From Bacillus sp. A301a_S52 (GTDB taxonomy: Bacteria; Bacillota; Bacilli; Bacillales; Salisediminibacteriaceae): a stretch of DNA of 64,000 nucleotides. The position numbers and the translations under genes were made by a program. The stretch lies in the NCBI GenBank assembly GCA_024701455.1, contig JABXYP010000001.1, positions 1,678,001-1,742,000 of the forward strand, read 5' to 3'. The notes under the pieces were generated by a model. That model had not been told where the DNA came from, did no database searches, and saw only the letters and a program-made list of their open reading frames with translations. Numbering within the stretch: position 1 is the stretch's first letter; each line of letters begins with the position of its first letter. Shown piece by piece: positions 17,323 through 26,321 of the stretch.

Positions 17323-17748
17323 ATGAACATTCAAGAAATTAAAAAACACTGTGAGAACCATTTGCATCGCTATGTGTTAGTCACCACAAACGATGGAAGA
17401 CAGTTTGATGCGATAGTTGAATCAGTAAATGATGACCATATTTCTTTGGCCGTACCAATAAGTGGAGAGTCGATGATGCATGAGGGTTCACATTACCAAG
17501 AAGGCATGCCACAAGGATTTGGTTACGGTGCTGGTGCTGGCTATGAAGATAATATGGCTAGACAATTCACACCGGGTTACGGGCCAGGCCCATATCCTCC
17601 ATACGGACCACCATTTGGCCCACCTGGTTATGGACCTTACCCACCATATGGACCTGGTCCTTATCCGCCATATAGGCCACGGCGATTTCAACGACTTATT
17701 TTGCCGCTAGCAGCGCTAACAGCATTGGCAGCCATTCCGTATTTTTAA
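17323..17748 (+). CDS. Gly/Pro/Tyr-rich protein with Sm-like head
   Basis: A 141-aa protein I cannot name. The first ~50 residues (EIKKHCENHLHRYVLVTTND, GRQFDAIVESVNDDHISLAV) resemble a small Sm-like beta-barrel. Residues about 85-118 are low-complexity repeats of PYPPYGP and GYGPG type, and the end is hydrophobic (LILPLAALTALAAIPYF) after an Arg-rich PRRFQR. AGAAGGAGGCGATATA precedes the ATG and a strong terminator follows, so it is a real single gene. The composition resembles spore-coat or surface proteins, but this is inference only. Confidence 0.75.
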   Translation: MNIQEIKKHCENHLHRYVLVTTNDGRQFDAIVESVNDDHISLAVPISGESMMHEGSHYQEGMPQGFGYGAGAGYEDNMARQFTPGYGPGPYPPYGPPFGPPGYGPYPPYGPGPYPPYRPRRFQRLILPLAALTALAAIPYF

Positions 17749-17764
17749 AGACTGCTACTAAATT

Positions 17765-17796
17765 AAAAAATCGATCCTAAAGGGATCGATTTTTTA
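17765..17796 (+). terminator. Terminator of the Gly/Pro/Tyr-rich gene
   Basis: AAAAAATCGATCC/GGATCGATTTTTT, perfect stem with T-run. Confidence 0.9.
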
Positions 17797-17828
17797 ATCA
17801 TGCTGTACCCTATTAATGTGTTTTGACA

Positions 17829-17842
17829 CGAACGTTCATTCG
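17829..17842. promoter_or_regulatory. Possible LexA (SOS) box upstream of yhaO
   Basis: CGAACGTTCATTCG resembles the Bacillus SOS box CGAAC-N4-GTTCG with one central-arm mismatch (A for G); by the longer consensus CGAACRNRYGTTYC it has three mismatches. It directly follows TTGACA and precedes TGGTATAAT (extended -10). The yhaONM operon is LexA-controlled in B. subtilis, as I recall it. Confidence 0.5.
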
Positions 17843-17884
17843 CTTTTTGTGGTATAATTTCAAATAGGACAAAGGAGGAGAACG

Positions 17885-19123
17885 ATGATACGTTTTATTC
17901 ACTGTGCAGATTTACATCTTGGACGCCCTTTTCAAATGACTAAACTAATGAATCAAGCTGTAGTCAATCGTGCGCTTCGTGCTACTTATGAATCCTTTAG
18001 TACTATTGTTCAAGAAGCCATTAGAAAAAAAGTGGATTTTGTTCTAGTGAGTGGGGACGTCTATCACGAAGAAGATCGTTCAATTCATGCTCAATGGTTC
18101 TTTAAACAACAGGCGGAAAAGCTTTATCAAGCCAATATTACCTTATATGTGATACATGGTAATCATGATCCGCTAATTCAAAAGGAGCAATTGATTGCTA
18201 TGCCTGAAAATGTACACATTTTCCCTACACATGTGTCTCATACTGTTCACACTGCTCAAAGTGGAGAAAGAGCTATTATTTATGGTTTTAGTTATCCAGA
18301 ACGAGCTTTCATGAAGGATCCAGTACCGCTATTTAAAAAGATTGAGGGAGATGGGGCTTACCATATCGGTTTACTTCATGGTCAAGAAAATGGACAAGTT
18401 GATCATGACCCGTATGCCCCCTTTTCTACTCTAGATTTGAAAAAACTAGGCTTTAATTATTGGGCGTTAGGACATGTTCATAAACGACAAGTCATTAATT
18501 CACACCCCCCTATCATTTATCCTGGAAATATTCAAGGATGTCATAGAAAGGAACAAGGAGAAAAAGGAGCATATTATGTCGAAATGACGAAAGCAACAAC
18601 CACTTTTACTTTCTTTGGGACAGGACCTGTTCAATGGCAGGACATAACAGTAAAGATTGATGACATGAAATCGATTGATGAGCTCATGGCTTCTACTTTA
18701 GATGCCATACAGCATTTATCGACTTCTCACACATATATGATTCATTTATATATAACAGGTCATGGTGTGTTGCACGAAACATTGAGTAAAAAGAAAGCGC
18801 AAGACGATTTAATGGATATGCTTCAAGAAGAGTTGGAGTACTATTCTATTTGGCTAGATAAATTTACTTTGAAGACAGCCCCAGAAATTATTAGAGAAAA
18901 TTGGCGACACAAAGATCACATTATTGGAGATGTTATGCGTGTAAGGGAAGACATGTCACAAAATGACGCATGGGAAAATAACTTATCTTCCTTAATAAAT
19001 CATCGAAAAATGTCACCGTACGTTGAAGAGTTGACAAAAGAGGATAAAGAAGAGATCCTCACCAAAGCAGAAACAATGATCGTAACAGCTTTGTTGGAAG
19101 AAGGGAAGGCGTATGAAGATTAA
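17885..19123 (+). CDS. yhaO: SbcD-like DNA repair exonuclease YhaO
   Basis: A 412-aa metallophosphoesterase of the SbcD/Mre11 type. Metal-binding motifs are in order: HCADLHLGRPF, SGDVYHEED, HGNHDP, GLLHGQ and GHVHKRQ. It should act as nuclease partner of the YhaN ATPase. AAAGGAGGAGAACG precedes the ATG and the gene overlaps yhaN by 11 bp, indicating coupled translation. A possible SOS box and an extended -10 promoter lie upstream. Confidence 0.9.
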   Translation: MIRFIHCADLHLGRPFQMTKLMNQAVVNRALRATYESFSTIVQEAIRKKVDFVLVSGDVYHEEDRSIHAQWFFKQQAEKLYQANITLYVIHGNHDPLIQKEQLIAMPENVHIFPTHVSHTVHTAQSGERAIIYGFSYPERAFMKDPVPLFKKIEGDGAYHIGLLHGQENGQVDHDPYAPFSTLDLKKLGFNYWALGHVHKRQVINSHPPIIYPGNIQGCHRKEQGEKGAYYVEMTKATTTFTFFGTGPVQWQDITVKIDDMKSIDELMASTLDAIQHLSTSHTYMIHLYITGHGVLHETLSKKKAQDDLMDMLQEELEYYSIWLDKFTLKTAPEIIRENWRHKDHIIGDVMRVREDMSQNDAWENNLSSLINHRKMSPYVEELTKEDKEEILTKAETMIVTALLEEGKAYED

Positions 19124-22118
19124 ACAGATCTATATATATGGCTTCGGTAAGTGGGTTAACAAACAATTTGATCTAAGTGATAATGAAATTAATATATTAT
19201 TTGGATATAATGAATCAGGAAAATCAACATTGATGGCTTTCATAAATGCTATTCTTTTCGGTTTTCCTTCCAAACGTGAAAGTCAGTATCGGCCGAGAGA
19301 AACAGATAAGTATGGTGGCATGATCACTATTGACACTGTTTCCTATAACGGAATAAAGATAGAAAGAGTTGGGGGAAGGACGAACAAGGGAAGCCTTTCA
19401 GTTCGTTATCCCGATGGAAGGACAGGTAATGAAGAAGATTTACATAAACTTCTGAAAGGGATGGATTTAGCGACATTCAAAGGGATTTTTCATTTTGATT
19501 TAGATGGTCTTCAAGGTATGAAGGATTTAAATCCTGATGACTTAAATCATTATCTGTATGATGCAGGAATGGTAGGAGCATCGTCACTTAATTATTTGGA
19601 TAAATCGTTACAGCAAGCATCGGGCAAGCTCTTTAAGCCTAGGGGGCAAAAAACAGACTTAAACATCCTTGCAGAAAAACTCAATAACACCCAGCAAGAG
19701 ATAAAAGAATGGGAGACTAAACTGGATAACTATGAACAGTTACAGACAACTAAACACGAGTTAGAGTTAGAGCTTGCTCATTTGGAACGTGAGGAGAAAA
19801 AGCTTCATGTAGACATCCGATATTATGAGTATTATAAAACATTGGAACCAATTGTAAAAGAATGGAACGCACTTACAGTTGAACAGCAAGGAAATATTGA
19901 GGAAATAAAGTTCCCGGAAGATGGTCTTAGCAGGCTCGAGCAAATTTACGATAAATTAGAAGAAAAAGAAGCATTAATGTCTTATGAAGATGATAAAATA
20001 ACAGAATTAACAGATAAACTCCAAACTTTAACAGAAACAGCTATATCTGCTGACATAAAGCGTAAGATGACATCAGCCGTCAATAAGTGGCCGTTGCAGG
20101 AAAAAATAATGGAAGATCTCAAGGTCTCTCGACACACTGAACAAGAGTTACTCAAACAACGTCAACAAATTGAAGATGAATGGAAGCTCCCACGAACGTT
20201 TTTTAACTCTGCACATGTGACGAATTATCATTTAGAAAAATTCAACCTGTTGAAGAACCGATGGCAGACACTTCTTACGACAGAAGATCATTTAACGGAA
20301 GAAAGACGAAGGATACGACGAGAAAAAGAGATTGCAGAAGAACAAAAAAAGAGTGAGCATAAGCATCTACTAGCTCCTGAAGAAGTAAAAGAACTTGAAA
20401 GATTAACTTCTTCAGAAAGTGAGAAAAAGCTGCACGAACAAGAATATAACATGCTTTCAAAACAAAGGGAATGGTTGGAAAAAGAGTGGAACAGAGCAAA
20501 AAGAGCGGGACAGACAAAAAAAATAATGCTCATGACCTTAACAGGATTATATGTAGTTGGAACAATAGTCGGATATGTCAATTCTAATTGGATCATCACA
20601 CTGGCTTTACTGCTTCTAGTTATAACAGGCGGCAGTTTAACATGGTCTATTGGGAAGACATCACGTGAGCAGATAAAACGGATGCTCAAAGATTTAGAAG
20701 CACATGATCGAAAAATGGGGACACTCAACAGCCTTTATCATGACATTTCAGAAGAAGCTTATCATTATGCTGAACAACGTTTAGCCCTTCATAATGAGAA
20801 AGTTGTAAATGTTAACACAATGAATCAAAACGTTGCGTTTCTCAATACCCAATTACAGCAATGTGAAAATGATTGGCAAGCGTTACAGGAAAAGTGGGAA
20901 GTATTTAATACAGAGTTGGACGAGTGGTGTAAAATCACTAAGATGCCGCCTAATCGTGATTTACTGTTTTATGCTCACCTTATTGAAGCATTGAAGGAAT
21001 GGAAAAGGCTCACAAAAGACTATGAAACTGTTAAAGAAAATCTGCGGAGGTTAAATAAAGAAGTGTCAGACTATGAAACGACAACTGAGTGGTTAGTGAC
21101 TAACTATGTTAGTCAGGAGTGTGACAGGACTATTGATAAGCAGGTCAAAGCGTTGACAGATTTTATAGAAAAGGAAAAGGAGGCTGAAAAGAATAGAAGT
21201 CAAGTACATGATAAACTCTCCGTTCACGAAGATTTAATGTCAAAAATACAAAAAGAACGTGAACAGATATCAAACACGTTAACAAATCTTTTTGCTCTTG
21301 CTCAAGTTACAAATGAAGAAGCATTTAGAAGAAAAGCACATGAACATGAACAACGAAAAGCTGAAATGACGCGTAGGAATCAGCTTTGGCTACAAATTGT
21401 TACCCTAGTTCCAAGTGAGAAGAATAGATCAGTTTTGCTTGATGATATCATTAACCAAGACATCGATATTCATGAAAAGCAAAGAAAGCTTCAAGAAAGA
21501 GTATCAGAACTTGAAAAGAAGAAAAAAGGTATCATGACTGAACTATCCTCTATCACATTAACATTGAAAGAATTAGAAGAAAGCGGTACTTACGAAGATA
21601 AACGACAAACATTTATAGCCTTAAAGGGCGAATTTAATCATTTGGTGAAAGAATGGGCCGTGATTCAAACGGCACAGTACATGATTCACAAAGTGAAAAA
21701 TATCCATGAAACAGAACGACAACCAAAAGTTGTTAAGACAGCTTGCAAACTATTTAAACGCTTGACTGAGGGGCGTTATACACAGTTATTTGCACCATTA
21801 GGAGAAGAACGCTTCATCGTAGAAAGAGAAGACGGTCAACGCTTTGACCCTTCTGAACTTAGTCGCGGAACGGGAGAATTACTTTATTTGTCACTAAGGT
21901 TTGCATTAGCTTTAGAAGATGTTATGGAAACTTGCAGCCCACTTTTTATGGATGAAACGTTTGTCAATATGGACACACCAAGACGGCATCAGCTTATCTC
22001 GTTATTGAAGGAAATATCTAATGAGAGACAAATTCTTTTCTTCACATGCCACGAGCATTTAAATCATGAGTGGCAAAGGGCGTTTAAAGACGTTGAAGTC
22101 CACTCACTCCATCACTGA
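19113..22118 (+). CDS. yhaN: SbcC/Rad50-like ATPase YhaN
   Basis: A 1001-aa coiled-coil ATPase. Walker A GYNESGKST is at 31-39; long coiled coils cover about 185-460 and 520-870; the C-terminus has the signature LSRGTGELLYLSLRFAL and Walker B LFMDETFVNMD. Between the coiled coils, where SbcC/Rad50 has its zinc hook, it instead has two adjacent hydrophobic segments (MLMTLTGLYVVGTIVGYV and NWIITLALLLLVITG, about 470-505), so the coil apex is probably in the membrane. The start overlaps yhaO. With YhaO it would process DNA ends. Here yhaM does not follow directly; cssRS-like genes intervene. Confidence 0.88.
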   Translation: MKIKQIYIYGFGKWVNKQFDLSDNEINILFGYNESGKSTLMAFINAILFGFPSKRESQYRPRETDKYGGMITIDTVSYNGIKIERVGGRTNKGSLSVRYPDGRTGNEEDLHKLLKGMDLATFKGIFHFDLDGLQGMKDLNPDDLNHYLYDAGMVGASSLNYLDKSLQQASGKLFKPRGQKTDLNILAEKLNNTQQEIKEWETKLDNYEQLQTTKHELELELAHLEREEKKLHVDIRYYEYYKTLEPIVKEWNALTVEQQGNIEEIKFPEDGLSRLEQIYDKLEEKEALMSYEDDKITELTDKLQTLTETAISADIKRKMTSAVNKWPLQEKIMEDLKVSRHTEQELLKQRQQIEDEWKLPRTFFNSAHVTNYHLEKFNLLKNRWQTLLTTEDHLTEERRRIRREKEIAEEQKKSEHKHLLAPEEVKELERLTSSESEKKLHEQEYNMLSKQREWLEKEWNRAKRAGQTKKIMLMTLTGLYVVGTIVGYVNSNWIITLALLLLVITGGSLTWSIGKTSREQIKRMLKDLEAHDRKMGTLNSLYHDISEEAYHYAEQRLALHNEKVVNVNTMNQNVAFLNTQLQQCENDWQALQEKWEVFNTELDEWCKITKMPPNRDLLFYAHLIEALKEWKRLTKDYETVKENLRRLNKEVSDYETTTEWLVTNYVSQECDRTIDKQVKALTDFIEKEKEAEKNRSQVHDKLSVHEDLMSKIQKEREQISNTLTNLFALAQVTNEEAFRRKAHEHEQRKAEMTRRNQLWLQIVTLVPSEKNRSVLLDDIINQDIDIHEKQRKLQERVSELEKKKKGIMTELSSITLTLKELEESGTYEDKRQTFIALKGEFNHLVKEWAVIQTAQYMIHKVKNIHETERQPKVVKTACKLFKRLTEGRYTQLFAPLGEERFIVEREDGQRFDPSELSRGTGELLYLSLRFALALEDVMETCSPLFMDETFVNMDTPRRHQLISLLKEISNERQILFFTCHEHLNHEWQRAFKDVEVHSLHH

Positions 22119-22387
22119 AAAGAGGGATTATGTCTGAATTATATGTAAAAGTGTCGTTCTATTTCATTTCCTAGAGATTTTATATTAAAATAAACGTGAT
22201 AACCTTCTTTTATATACAGGCCTAATTCCCTATTTTTTGTGAGGGATTATTATAGCTATGAGGGTCAACAAATAAAAAAATCACTAAAAAATATAACGTT
22301 TAATAACTAAATAAGTGATGTGGAAAAACAACGCTCCACTTACTTCAAAGCCGTATGTGAGTAAATAATAAATGAAGGATGATGAGC

Positions 22388-23059
22388 ATGAGCGAGTATC
22401 GCGTATATCTAGTTGAAGATGAAGAAAATCTCGGAGAAGTGATTAGAGCATATATGGAAAAAGAAGGATGGCAAGTGACACATTTTACTGATGGGAAAGT
22501 GGCGTATGATCATATCTCTGAACCGCCACATTTGTGGATATTAGATATTATGCTACCAGGTATGGATGGCTATCAATTATTAAAGTCAATAAAAAGTGAA
22601 GCTGATACACCTGTAATCTTTATTTCAGCACGGGACAAAGATTTAGATCGTGTTCTTGGTTTAGAATTAGGGAGTGACGATTATTTAGCAAAGCCTTTTT
22701 TACCGGAAGAGCTTCTAATCCGGGCTAAAAAGTTGCTAAACCGAGTTTATCCACCGGAAGTTCAAGAAGAAGATGCCATCGAATTGAATGGCTACGTAAT
22801 TGATCCTAAATCACGAACTGTTCACGATGGAGAGGAATTGATTGAATTAACAACGAAAGAAATGGACCTTGTGATTCTGTTGTCATCAAACCTTGGGAAT
22901 GCACTTTCGCGAGAAGCCATTATTGAATACGTTTGGGGATCAGACTACTTCGGGTCAGAACGAGCAGTAGACGATGTTGTACGTCGGGTAAGAAAGAAAC
23001 TCCCACGTATCCATGTTGAGACATTATATGGCTACGGGTATAGGGTTTTATCTTCATGA
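22388..23059 (+). CDS. cssR: Response regulator, CssR-like
   Basis: A 223-aa OmpR-family regulator: receiver domain with phosphoacceptor Asp 53 in LWILDIMLPG and a winged helix in the C-terminal half. The segments PHLWILDIMLP, VIFISARDKDLDRVLGLELG and VETLYGYGYRVLSS match CssR of B. subtilis, which responds to misfolded secreted protein by inducing the HtrA-type proteases. Of the three in-phase ATGs the one at 22388 has GAAGGA at proper spacing. It overlaps the kinase gene by 4 bp. No htrA/htrB gene is in the window. Confidence 0.8.
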   Translation: MSEYRVYLVEDEENLGEVIRAYMEKEGWQVTHFTDGKVAYDHISEPPHLWILDIMLPGMDGYQLLKSIKSEADTPVIFISARDKDLDRVLGLELGSDDYLAKPFLPEELLIRAKKLLNRVYPPEVQEEDAIELNGYVIDPKSRTVHDGEELIELTTKEMDLVILLSSNLGNALSREAIIEYVWGSDYFGSERAVDDVVRRVRKKLPRIHVETLYGYGYRVLSS

Positions 23060-24429
23060 TTCGTTTGAACTTAACACAGCGGATTTGGTTTTCGTTTATT
23101 TCAATCCTTCTAATGGTCGCTCTTTTAATTGGGGTCATTTATCCCATTTCTTTGAAGAGTACGTTGACAGAAGAAACGTATAGAATCATTGAACAAGAAC
23201 AGAACCGTTTCGCTAATCCGGAAGGAGAATATTTTGCACCGCCTCAGACTGAATTAGACTTTATCGAAAGACGGGATGCAGAACGATCAGTATTCCACTT
23301 TTTTTTAATGAATCAATTCGGCACGATTGAAGGAGATCCTGTGCCAAGCGAAGTCCTTCAAGAGATGGGAGACAGGGCGCAAAATCAAATGACACGAAGA
23401 GGGCGGTATGAACTCACATATAACGATGCAGCATTATTTTATGTCGTTTATAAAGTATATACAACAGGTGGTGAAATGTATCACATTTCCTATATGTGGG
23501 ATACTTATCGAGATCAAATGGTGAATAGACTGTGGGGCCGATTGAGCTATATTATGCTGTTTGCCAGCCTAATGAGTTTAGTACCTGCTTTTTGGTTAAA
23601 ACATTATTTAAAGTCACCTCTTACAAGCCTTGGAAATCATTTTGAACAAATAGCGGAGCGAAATTGGAAAGAGCCTTTCCACTGGGAAGGTGATGATGAC
23701 TTCGAAAAACTATCAAACCAATTTGAAAAAATGCGCCAAAATTTAATTAAATATGATTCCGCACAGAAAACGTTTATTCAACATGCCTCCCATGAATTAA
23801 AAACACCTATTATGGTGGTAAAAAGTTATGCACAATCTGTTAAGGATGGTATCTTACCAAAAGAAAACATTGAGAACACAATGGATGTTATTTTGGAAGA
23901 GTCAAATCGGATGGAAAAACGTGTGAAGGATATGCTTTATTATACAAAATTGGAATCTCTCAAGGAAGCACCGATGGAAATGCAAGAGTTTCCATTTGGG
24001 TCTATCGGTTATCATGTGGGAGAAAGGTTTCGGCTTGCACGTGAAGATGTAGATATAGTAGTGAATGGTGACCAAGTTATGATATACGGTGATAAGGAAC
24101 AGTTGAGGGTACTTTTAGAGAACCTAGTGGAAAATGCTTTGAGATACGCAGTTAGCACAATAGAATTAAATGCTAGAAAATTAGGTGAATATCATATAGC
24201 TATTGATGTGGGGAATAATGGAGATCCTATTCCCGAGGAAGAAATAGATCATGTGTTTACACCTTTTCGTAAAGGAAATAAAGGCCAATTTGGTTTGGGT
24301 CTCGCGATTGTTAAAAGAATATGTGAACTACATGGTGGTTATCCGCAAGTTAAAAATGACGATAAAGGAGTTATTTTTACGATGGTTTTACCAAGGAACA
24401 AACTTGTAGATAATCAGGGAAAGACCTAA
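23056..24429 (+). CDS. cssS: Sensor histidine kinase, CssS-like
   Basis: A 457-aa membrane kinase with helices at about 8-30 and 163-183 enclosing a ~130-residue extracytoplasmic sensor (35-160), a HAMP-like linker, phosphoacceptor His 246 in HASHELKTPIMVVKSYAQSV and an ATPase domain with NLVENALRYA and GLGLAIV. The HELKTP-to-SVKDGI stretch matches CssS. With the regulator it forms a secretion-stress sensor candidate, which fits the nearby prsA, scoC and ecs genes. It could also be another envelope-stress kinase; the sensor domain is not diagnostic. Confidence 0.8.
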   Translation: MIRLNLTQRIWFSFISILLMVALLIGVIYPISLKSTLTEETYRIIEQEQNRFANPEGEYFAPPQTELDFIERRDAERSVFHFFLMNQFGTIEGDPVPSEVLQEMGDRAQNQMTRRGRYELTYNDAALFYVVYKVYTTGGEMYHISYMWDTYRDQMVNRLWGRLSYIMLFASLMSLVPAFWLKHYLKSPLTSLGNHFEQIAERNWKEPFHWEGDDDFEKLSNQFEKMRQNLIKYDSAQKTFIQHASHELKTPIMVVKSYAQSVKDGILPKENIENTMDVILEESNRMEKRVKDMLYYTKLESLKEAPMEMQEFPFGSIGYHVGERFRLAREDVDIVVNGDQVMIYGDKEQLRVLLENLVENALRYAVSTIELNARKLGEYHIAIDVGNNGDPIPEEEIDHVFTPFRKGNKGQFGLGLAIVKRICELHGGYPQVKNDDKGVIFTMVLPRNKLVDNQGKT

Positions 24430-24434
24430 TTATT

Positions 24435-24545
24435 TATATCATAGATAAGAGTCCGAAAACCTCCCTCCTCAAAATAGAGAGGAGAGGTAACTCTATTAGG
24501 GTAAGCTAACAGATGCTAATGTGCAGACTGGAAATTCATTTTATC
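24435..24545 (+). repeat. Dispersed palindromic element, copy C
   Basis: Starts TATCATAGATAAGAGTCCG; inner stem AAATAGAG/CTCTATT around aggagaggtaa. The right outer arm (AGATGCT) is degraded and the second hairpin is deleted; it ends GGAAATTCATTTTAT. Its first 20 bases are identical to copy D, setting the two apart from the other copies. Confidence 0.8.
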
Positions 24546-24584
24546 TGATTTGAAGAGACTACGAATAGTAACTCGGTTAGGACC

Positions 24585-24633
24585 CTCTGCTAGAAGACAG
24601 TATCCTCTTAAGCGTCTTCTAGCAGAGTTTTTT
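24585..24633 (+). terminator. Strong terminator between two elements
   Basis: Perfect 14-bp stem CTCTGCTAGAAGAC/GTCTTCTAGCAGAG followed by TTTTTT. It lies 155 bp after cssS, with copy C between, so copy C is probably transcribed with cssRS. Confidence 0.9.
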
Positions 24634-24703
24634 AGATTGTAGTTTAAAGTTTTTCATAATGGTTAACTCAGACGCCAAGGTGTCAAAAATCATGTGGCAT
24701 GTT

Positions 24704-24861
24704 TTATCATAGATAAGAGTCCGAAAACTTCCCGGGTCAAAATAGAGAGGAGAGGTATCTCTATTTAGGGGGAAGCTAACGGCCGCTAATGTCCTGATAC
24801 ACTTAACGACCAATCAGTGGGGAAAGAACGAATACGTCCACTAATTGAAGGTTGGTTTTGT
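24704..24861 (+). repeat. Dispersed palindromic element, copy D
   Basis: Full length. Middle stem CTTCCC/GGGAAG, inner stem AAATAGAG/CTCTATTT, right outer arm ACGGCCGCT, second hairpin CAATCAGTGG with CCACTAATTG, end GAAGGTTGGTTTTGTA. Confidence 0.88.
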
Positions 24862-24971
24862 AAATCATTTGGATAAAAGATTAGGTGCTAAAGCTCACCT
24901 TCGCTAGAACATTGCCAGCTATGGTATAATTGGAAAAAAAGAAGCAAAGGCCGGGGAGGTAACTAACGGTT

Positions 24972-25931
24972 ATGAAAAAAGGCATTAATCATTATCAGGT
25001 TGGGGAACAAGTTGAGACTTATTTGTTAATAAAAACAGCGAAAAAAGGCATTGCCAGTAACGGAAAGCCGTTCTTAACATTACAATTGACCGACAAAACA
25101 GGTGAAATAGAAGCGAAGCTTTGGGGGATATCTCCCGAAGATGAAACGACGTTTCAAGGTGGGACCGTCATTCATACTCAGGGAGATGTGCAAGATTTTC
25201 GAGGTATGCGGCAATTAAAAATAAAAGCAATCCGACCTTCTTCATCAATGGATCAGGTGAAGCCTGAAGACTTTTTACCTACTGCACCTAGAGGGCGAGA
25301 AGAAATGTTGGAGGAAGTGACACAATATATATTTGACATGCAAAATGCAAAAATTCAACGAATTACACGCCATTTATTTAAAAAGCACCAACAAGCTTTT
25401 TCTGTTTCACCCGCAGCGACTAAAAATCACCATGAATTTGTTTCTGGCCTCGCCTATCACGTTGTATCTATGTTACAGCTTGCAAAAAGCATTGCAGGCT
25501 TGTATCCAAGTCTCGATACAGATCTGCTGTATGCAGGAGTTATTTTACATGATATGGCTAAAGTCAGAGAACTGTCTGGTCCTATGGCAACTCAGTATAC
25601 TACTGAAGGGAAATTGCTAGGGCATATTACGATTATGGTTACAGAAATTGAAGAAGCGGCTAAAGAATTGGGGATAGAAGGAGAAGAAGTTCTCATGCTG
25701 CAACACCTCGTACTTTCCCATCATTCTAAGGGCGAGTGGGGGAGTCCAAAACCTCCAATGATCAGAGAAGCTGAAATGCTACATATGATTGATAATATTG
25801 ATGCTAAAATGAATATGATGGATCGAGCTTTGGACCGTGTCTTACCTGGAGAATTTTCTGAGCGAGTATTTGCTTTGGAGAATCGCTCTTTTTACAAGCC
25901 GTTATTCCATGAAAAGCCTATAGATTTATAG
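24972..25931 (+). CDS. yhaM: 3'-5' exoribonuclease YhaM
   Basis: A 319-aa nuclease with an N-terminal OB-fold nucleic-acid domain (about 10-95; [20 protein letters not shown]) and a C-terminal HD domain (about 155-290; metal residues in [19 protein letters not shown] and HHSKGEWG). YhaM degrades RNA, and possibly DNA, from the 3' end. GGGGAGG lies 12-18 bases before the ATG, slightly far. In B. subtilis it is the third gene of yhaONM; here it has its own upstream region because cssRS-like genes and repeats intervene. Confidence 0.92.
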   Translation: MKKGINHYQVGEQVETYLLIKTAKKGIASNGKPFLTLQLTDKTGEIEAKLWGISPEDETTFQGGTVIHTQGDVQDFRGMRQLKIKAIRPSSSMDQVKPEDFLPTAPRGREEMLEEVTQYIFDMQNAKIQRITRHLFKKHQQAFSVSPAATKNHHEFVSGLAYHVVSMLQLAKSIAGLYPSLDTDLLYAGVILHDMAKVRELSGPMATQYTTEGKLLGHITIMVTEIEEAAKELGIEGEEVLMLQHLVLSHHSKGEWGSPKPPMIREAEMLHMIDNIDAKMNMMDRALDRVLPGEFSERVFALENRSFYKPLFHEKPIDL

Positions 25932-25938
25932 TCTTCAA

Positions 25939-25987
25939 AACACAGACTGAAGAGACTCTGACGCTTCTCTTCGATCTGTGTTTTTTA
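25939..25987 (+). terminator. Terminator of yhaM
   Basis: AACACAGA-c-TGAAGAG pairs with CTCTTC-ga-TCTGTGTT, followed by TTTTT. Confidence 0.85.
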
Positions 25988-25994
25988 GTTCATA

Positions 25995-26321
25995 TCATGC
26001 ATTGTTTTCCATCATATACTCGTTATCCAATGGATTTACTAGTTCAACTAAATGGTTCTTATTTAAAATGTCGTTTAATACTTCCGCTTTGAAAGTCTGA
26101 TAACATGGTGATTTAAGCCATTCTTTCCATGTGAGATCATGACATTGTTCCCAAGCTTCCTGCCAATGGGCTAAAACAAATGCTTCTACACGCTCATGAA
26201 CAATTGGAAAAGCAATTAATGGGGAAATTTCTTTATGTTCTTCTAATTTTGTCATAACGAGCTTAACGAGCTGTTCTTTGAATTCACTACACGTCATGTC
26301 GCTTAATAAAATATATCTCAT
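25995..26321 (-). CDS. Hypothetical 108-aa protein
   Basis: I do not recognise this protein. It is 108 aa, soluble, with many aromatic residues: LAHWQEAWEQCHDLTWKEWL at about 50-70. No signal peptide or membrane helix is seen. GGAGG lies ten bases before the ATG at 26321, and an earlier overlapping ATG runs straight into a stop. It is convergent with yhaM, 63 bp apart across the yhaM terminator. In B. subtilis small yha genes of unknown function occupy this place, but this sequence does not look like YhaL or YhaI as I remember them. Confidence 0.65.
   Translation of the reverse strand: MRYILLSDMTCSEFKEQLVKLVMTKLEEHKEISPLIAFPIVHERVEAFVLAHWQEAWEQCHDLTWKEWLKSPCYQTFKAEVLNDILNKNHLVELVNPLDNEYMMENNA

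Larger units (their letters stand above)
24430..24971. other. Intergenic region with two dispersed elements
   Basis: 542 bp between cssS and yhaM holding two dispersed elements in direct orientation (24435-24545 and 24704-24861), a strong terminator between them (24585-24633) and the yhaM promoter (TATAAT at 24925-24930). No coding signal. Confidence 0.75.

Noticed and set aside
17580..17680. Short tandem DNA repeats as a repeat array
   Set aside because: They are the codons of the PYPPYGP protein segment inside a well-supported gene.
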